Shown one piece after another: positions 58,641 to 64,000 of a stretch of 64,000 nucleotides of DNA; positions within the stretch are counted from its first letter, which is position 1, and each line of letters begins with the position of its first letter. Source of the stretch: Selaginella tamariscina (Eukaryota; Streptophyta; Lycopodiopsida; Selaginellales; Selaginellaceae); assembly GCA_003024785.1 (NCBI GenBank), contig PUQB01000953.1, positions 1-64,000 on the forward strand. Reading direction: 5' to 3'. Made by a program: the position numbers and the translations under genes. The notes below the pieces were generated by a model that did no database searches, had not been told where the DNA came from, and saw only the letters and a list, made by a program, of their open reading frames with translations.

Positions 58641-59178
58641 CATGGTGAGCGTCCAGTGCAAGTCCTTGTGGATAGCAGGAGTAGCGATAACTTTGTGTCA
58701 ATAAAGTTAGTGGAGGACTGTATCTTGCCCGCGAAGACTGTGCCTCAATACAAGATTGAGGGCTCAGTTGTCACACAAAGTAAAAGTGCTTGTGTGGAGG
58801 AGTTACAGTTGGAGGTTGGCAAAACCCAACTGGTGGAGTAGCATAAAGAATGTGCCTGAATACGAGATTGAGGGCTCAGCTATCACACAGACATGGAACG
58901 CTTGTGTGGAGGAGTTACAGCTGGAGGTTGGCAAAGTGTGGATCCTAAGATCTAGTGGAGCACCAAGCGCATGAAGCTTGAGTACGGTGAAGTGAAAGAC
59001 ACTTGGATTGGAACAAAACTTGAGTCTCCAAACAAGTTCTTCACTGTCACCTTGAGCAAAGCTACTGTGCGAGTTGTCCTTGAGGAGTTTGCTGATGTCT
59101 TCCCTCTCAAACCACCTCATGGCTTACCACCTACAAGAGGTGTGGAGCATGAGATTGTGTTGGATCAGGGTACAAAAG
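58641..59178 (+). mobile_element. gypsy-3 protease-side fragment, fourth unit (fossil)
   Basis: Nearly identical to 42326-42863, with the same LTR-A insertion point. Confidence 0.82.
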
Positions 59179-59485
59179 TGTTAGGATCGTAGTTAGACAT
59201 TTAGAAGATTCCTTGTTATGTTTATTTCATGGGCAAATATAATGGGAAAAACACCAAAAACAGTATATATTATGAAAAACCGAGAGTGGAAGGATATATC
59301 GGAGTACGAGTCACTAACACTACCGCAATACAATGTTTAAAGTGGAGTACGGCATACTTGGATAAGGATAAGGAGTTACAGTAACTGAATGGATAAGGCT
59401 AAGAGGTAGTTACTATAACTGCTAGTACGGGACCAAATACGAGTATAAATAGACCAAATTAGGACTAGAAAGGTATCCCAAGTAT
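59179..59485 (+). repeat. LTR-A left part, fourth unit
   Basis: Starts TGTTAGGATCG and ends at the AGTAT target of gypsy-2 (59481-59485). It continues at 63251-63550. Confidence 0.8.
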
Positions 59486-62400
59486 TGTTAGGCACCACTA
59501 CATACAAACTAGAGACCCTCACAAAACCACCCGACCTCCCCGAGCTGTCTCTAATCTCCACACGCTACTCTCCAAAAAGGCTTCCAATCTTAGTGTGCCC
59601 TTAATTCTCTTAGATCTAGGTATAGCTCTTTAGGAATATTTAGCTTATACCTTTCTAGGGAATATTTTTTGATTCGTTATACGGGTTGTAACAATCCTCC
59701 CCCCATTAGCAAGTCCTTGTCCTCAAGTGCAGTATAACTTACTCAACTGGTCCTGTATCATTAGCCTCGTACATCCACAAGAATCTACCCAGGACTTGTT
59801 CCTTGTGAGTATTCTCTTTAACTGGCTAACATGAAACACTGGGTGCACCCTCACTCCTTCTGGCAGTCGTAGTCGATATGCCACCTTATCGATACGCTCT
59901 AGAATATCATAAGGACCTGAGTACCTGGGAGACAACTTATCATTGTGTCCCTTCCGTAAGGCCACAACAGTGTTCCGCCTTACATGTGTGGCAAATACCA
60001 CTCGGAGATATACATAGTCTCCCACTTGGAACTCTTGGAAGCTTCTGTGCTCATTAGCAAACTTAATAGCTCGGCTTTGAGCTACTTGTAAGTTCTTCTT
60101 GCACAAACTCTGAATGTTTCTAAGCTCAACACTCAAATCTTTAGCTTCCTCATCCATGTTGCCTTGAGCTTTCTTACTTGCTAAACCCAGCTCAAAAGCT
60201 GTCTTGGAATGCCGTCCAAACATAGCATAATATGGACTCATTCCAATGCCACTGTGTCCTTGGCAAATGGGTGACAAAGTCCATAGAGATACTGCCCCAT
60301 CGCCTGTCTGGAATAGGCAATGGTACTAATAGCCCACTTGGTTTTTCCCTGGGCACCTTTACTTGCTGACACTTGTCACAAGTCCTGCAGTACTCTATGA
60401 TATTAGCTTTCATATTCCTTCAATAGAACCTTCTCTTGATCAACTCATACATTTTCCTCCCCCTAAAATGACCAGCCTCCGGGTGATCATGATGGAAATA
60501 TAGTACTCGGTTGATCAAATGGTCCACATGAGGAAGATACACACGGCCACTGAGGTGAGCTCAAAGGACACTAGAGCCACCATTCTCATTTTACGATGAG
60601 TTTTGTACTACAATGTGCTTGAGCATGTTGAACTACCTGGCTAAACTCACTAACCGTCCTTGTTAATGCATTACATAAGCGTGTTTGGAATTCTCTAACC
60701 ACTGTGGCTCTCCTAACGCGTGACAAAGCATCTACCACCACGTTAGCCTTTCCCATGCAATGCTCAATAGGAAATTTGCCAAACTCCATGAGCTTAACCA
60801 TCCAGCGAGCTTGCTGAGAGTTTAACTCTTTCTGTTTGAACAGATACACCAAAGTCTTGTGATCTGTAAACACTTTGAAACTTGCACCATAAAGATAGTG
60901 CCTCCAAACTCATAATGCATTAACAATAGCCAGTAGTTCTTGCTCATACGTTGAGTATTGTTGCTCTGCAGGATTCAAGTACGGCTCTTATAAGCAATAG
61001 GCCTTCCCTCTTGCATAAGTACAACTCCAATGGCCACTCCACTTGCATCACACGATACCTCATAAGGCTTAGAGGGATCTGCAATACATAAAACTGTGCA
61101 CGTACCAAAGCTTGTTTCAAAGCTTGGAAACTGCTCTTCTCTGAAGCACTTCATGCAAAGGGAACGTCCTTCCTCAGCAACCTAGTTAACGAAGAAGCTT
61201 TCTTGGCATAATCCTTGACATACCGCCGGTAATAACCAGCCATGCCCAAGAAACTCTGTAACTTTTGCATTGCTAGGAACTGGCCATTGCTCCACCACTG
61301 CCACCTTCTGTGGATCAGTCTTCACTCCACTTGGCGTCACAATGTGACCCAAATACTCCACTTTGCACTGAGCAAATGCACATTTGCTCTTCTTTGCATA
61401 GAGCTTGTTCTCCCTCAACAACTGAAGAACTCTTCGCAAATGCTGCACATGCTCCTTCATATTCTTACTGTAAATAAGAATATCGTTGAGGAAGATCTCC
61501 ACAAAGTCGTGCAAGTAGTCACCAAACACCTCAGTCGTCAACCGAGTGAATGTGACTGGGGCATTTGTTAAGCCGAATGGCATAACAGTGAACTCGAAAT
61601 GCCCAACTATCTTGGTGAACACTCTGGCTCCACCGTGATGATCCATGATAGTATCCACACATGGCATGGGCATCTTGTCCTTCACTGTTTGCTTGTTGAG
61701 AGCTCTGTAGTCTATGCACATCCTCATGGTGCCATCCTTCTTCCTGACAAGCAATACGGTGCACCAAATGGAGACTTGCTCAGTTGTATGAAGCCATATT
61801 CCAATAGCTCCATCACTTGTCTCTTAACCTCTTGCTCCTTAGCATGGCTCAGTCGGAATGGCTTACGGTAAATGGCTTTGTACCCTATTCCACTCCACAC
61901 CTCTTGCATGTGGTAAGCCATGAGGCAGCTCAGGAGGGAAGACGTCAGCAAACTCCTGCACAACAGCTTTGTTCAAGGTGACAGTAAAAGAACTTGTTTG
62001 AAGACTCAAGCTTTGTTCCAAACCAAGTGTCTTTCACTTTACTATACTCAAGCTTCATGTGCTTGGTGCTCCACTAGATCTTAGGATCCACACGCACTAG
62101 CTTCGCAAGAAAGAAAGTTTCCACCAGCTGGGTTTTGCCAACCTCTAGCTGTAACTCCTCCACACAAGCAATTTAGCTATGTGTGACAACTGAGCCCTCA
62201 ATCTCGTGTTGAGGCACAGTCTTCGCGCATCTCCACCAGTTGGATTTTGCCAACCTCCAGCTGTAACTCCTCCACACAAGCACTGTAGCTCTGTGTGACA
62301 TCTAAGTCCTCAATCTCGTATTGAGGCACAATCTTCATGCAGCTCCACCAGCTGGGTTTTGCCAGCCTATAGCTGTAACTCCTCCACACAAGCACTGTAG

Positions 62401-63250
62401 CTCTGTGTGATAGTTGAGCCCTCAATCTCATATTGATGCACAGTCTTCATGTAGCTCCACCAGCTAGGTTTTGCCAACCTCCAGTAACTCCTCCACACAA
62501 GCACTGTAGCTCTGTGTGATAGCTGAGCCCTCAATCTCGTATTGAGGCACAATCTTCGTGCAGCTTCACTAGCTGGGTTTTCCCAACCTCTAGCTGTAAC
62601 TCCTCCACACAAGCTATAGCTCTATGTGATAGCTGAGCCTTCAAATTCGTATTGAAGCACAGTTTCGTGGGTAGCTACACTCCTCCACTAACTTTGTTGA
62701 CACAAAGTTATCGTTACTCATGCTATCCATAAGGACTTGCACTGGACGGTCACCTAGTCGTCCCTCCACCACAATAGCATGTGTGTGGCTCCTCCCGTGC
62801 CATGTAGTTTATCTATTGAGCAAGAACAAATAGAAATTTACCTTGTGGTTTAGAGAAGTCTCCTTTGTGCTCCTCTCGACGCTCCATCTCCTAAAGCTTC
62901 TTAGGCGTCTACTTGTCCTTGCTGCCATTGAAACTTTTGCCCTTGGGCTTGCTTCTCCTTGAACAATTTGCCTTTTAGTGTCCAACGTCTCCACATAGGT
63001 GGTTATCCTTTCCTTCCCACCGGTCACTCATCTCGAACCTTGCTTCGATACCAATTGTTAGGCACCACTACGTACAAACTAGAGACCACCCGACCTCCCC
63101 CGAGCTGTCTCTAATCTCCACACGCTCTCCAAAAAGGCTTCCAATCTTAGTGTGCCCTTAATTCTCTTAGATCTAGGTATAGCTCTTTAGGAATATTCTA
63201 GCTTATACCTTTCTAGGAATATTCTTTGATTCGTTATACGGGTCATAACA
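59486..63250 (-). mobile_element. gypsy-2, second LTR-to-LTR copy, broken
   Basis: 3' LTR 59486-59693; integrase 60413-59723 (the open stretch 60277-59723 is longer than in the first copy); RNase H about 60586-61130; RT 61182-61860; linker repeats about 62100-62650; protease side about 62650-62800; leader 62809-63027; 5' LTR 63056-63250. AGTAT lies on both sides (59481-59485, 63251-63255). It is in the same insertion position as 43186-46971, so the two are duplicates of one insertion. Broken in several places. Confidence 0.9.
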
Positions 63251-63550
63251 AGTATACTGTAATTTTGTACCATGTGCCGTGTGCGGTCATAATATAAGCT
63301 TCCTTTCTCTCATTATATGACTATCTCTTACTCATATTTCTGCTTTGATGTATACTATTCATTTCTCAGTACTGTGACGGGATCTGTAGTACTGCTACCT
63401 GTTATACACCTTGCCATACTTATCCTTTCCCGACCTTCTGAAGTCTGATCTGTCTTTTATTTCTACTCTATCTTATTCCAATTGACCCTTAATACGGGTT
63501 TGTCGGTGACCACTACTATGTTTAGTGCGTAGGATTTTCTATGTTCAACA
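63251..63550 (+). repeat. LTR-A right part, fourth unit
   Basis: Continues LTR-A after the second AGTAT to TGTTCAACA. Confidence 0.8.
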
Positions 63551-64000
63551 AAAGCCATTTATCATAAGCCATTTTGATTGAGCCATGTTGAGAAGCAAGA
63601 GGTTAGGAATATGGCTTCATACACTCAAGCAAGTCTCCATGTGGTGCACCAATATTGCTTGTCATGAAAAAAAATGGCACCATGAGGATGTGCATAGACT
63701 GCAGAGCTCTCAACAAGCAAACAGTGAAGGACAGGATGCCCATGCCACGTGTGGATACTATTATGGATCATCTCGGTAGAGCAAGAGTGTTCACCAAGAT
63801 AGATTTGCGTAGTGGGTATTATCAGATTGCTGTGAAGGAGGCAGATATCTACAAAACTACTTTCAACACTAGCTTTGGGCATTTTGAGTTCATTGTTGTG
63901 TCATTTGGCTTAACAAATGCCCCATCCACATTCACTTGGTTGATGACTGAGGTATTTGCTGACTACTTACACAACTTTGTGGAGATCTTCCTCGACGATA
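63551..64000 (+). mobile_element. gypsy-3 RT fragment, fourth unit, runs off the window (fossil)
   Basis: RT blocks as at 19930-20456, but [14 protein letters not shown] here matches the 86-612 copy (IAVKE) and not the IDVKE form of units 1-3. The window ends inside it. Confidence 0.82.

Noticed and set aside
1-64000. tRNA or rRNA genes
   Set aside because: No cloverleaf-like or rRNA-like sequence noticed by eye; the only tRNA-related sequences are LTR primer sites. A tRNAscan run would settle it.

Overview
The window looks like repeat-dense nuclear DNA from a plant. The evidence is Ty3/gypsy (chromovirus-type) LTR retrotransposons with tRNA-Met-like primer sites, AT-rich GT-AG introns, a TTTAGGG-type telomere-like motif inside one LTR, and a Dof-like zinc finger, a plant-type fold. 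A seed-free plant such as a bryophyte is possible, but the sequence does not prove it. I saw no rRNA, tRNA or bacterial features.

The main organisation is a head-to-tail macro-array. The same set of segments recurs about every 13-16.6 kb: (i) nested gypsy fragments ending in a (+) reverse-transcriptase piece fused to a (-) gag piece; (ii) an AT-rich spacer; (iii) a five-exon minus-strand host-type gene; (iv) its presumed promoter; (v) a segment with a coiled-coil ORF. The last exon of the host gene starts at 5870, 22453, 36762 and 52680. Units at about 12.1-26.5 kb and 26.5-40.6 kb are near-copies of each other. The stretch 40.6-56.9 kb is the fullest unit, and 56.9-64.0 kb starts the next one.

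Layout: 1-3213 gypsy RT (+), gag (-) and an LTR; 3214-5912 spacer, a four-unit 120-bp tandem repeat, exon-like pieces of an unrecognised gene and one orphan last exon of the host gene; 5913-12804 a broken chromovirus (gypsy-1); 13027-13930 the 5' end of another gypsy element; 14690-16480 a DNA-transposon gene; 16617-17070 an array of ~45-bp palindromes; 17071-21477 gypsy fragments; 22304-23929 host gene copy 1; 24.6-26.5 kb a coiled-coil ORF segment; then the second unit to about 40.6 kb; 40.6-42.3 kb a protease-bearing retroelement fragment; 42.3-50.4 kb a three-level nest of LTR elements; 50.6-54.2 kb the unrecognised gene and host gene copy 3; the rest repeats the 24.6-26.5 kb and 40.6-47.8 kb segments.

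The most interesting object is the host-type gene. Its five exons join with consistent intron phases (1,1,1,0) into a consensus of about 297 residues. That protein has a basic proline-rich N terminus, a Dof-like zinc finger and a C-terminal PEHE-like domain of the KANSL1/MSL1 type. No copy here is fully open. Each differs by small indels at different places, so either the copies are decaying or the assembly has residual errors. Retroelements are described as fossils only.
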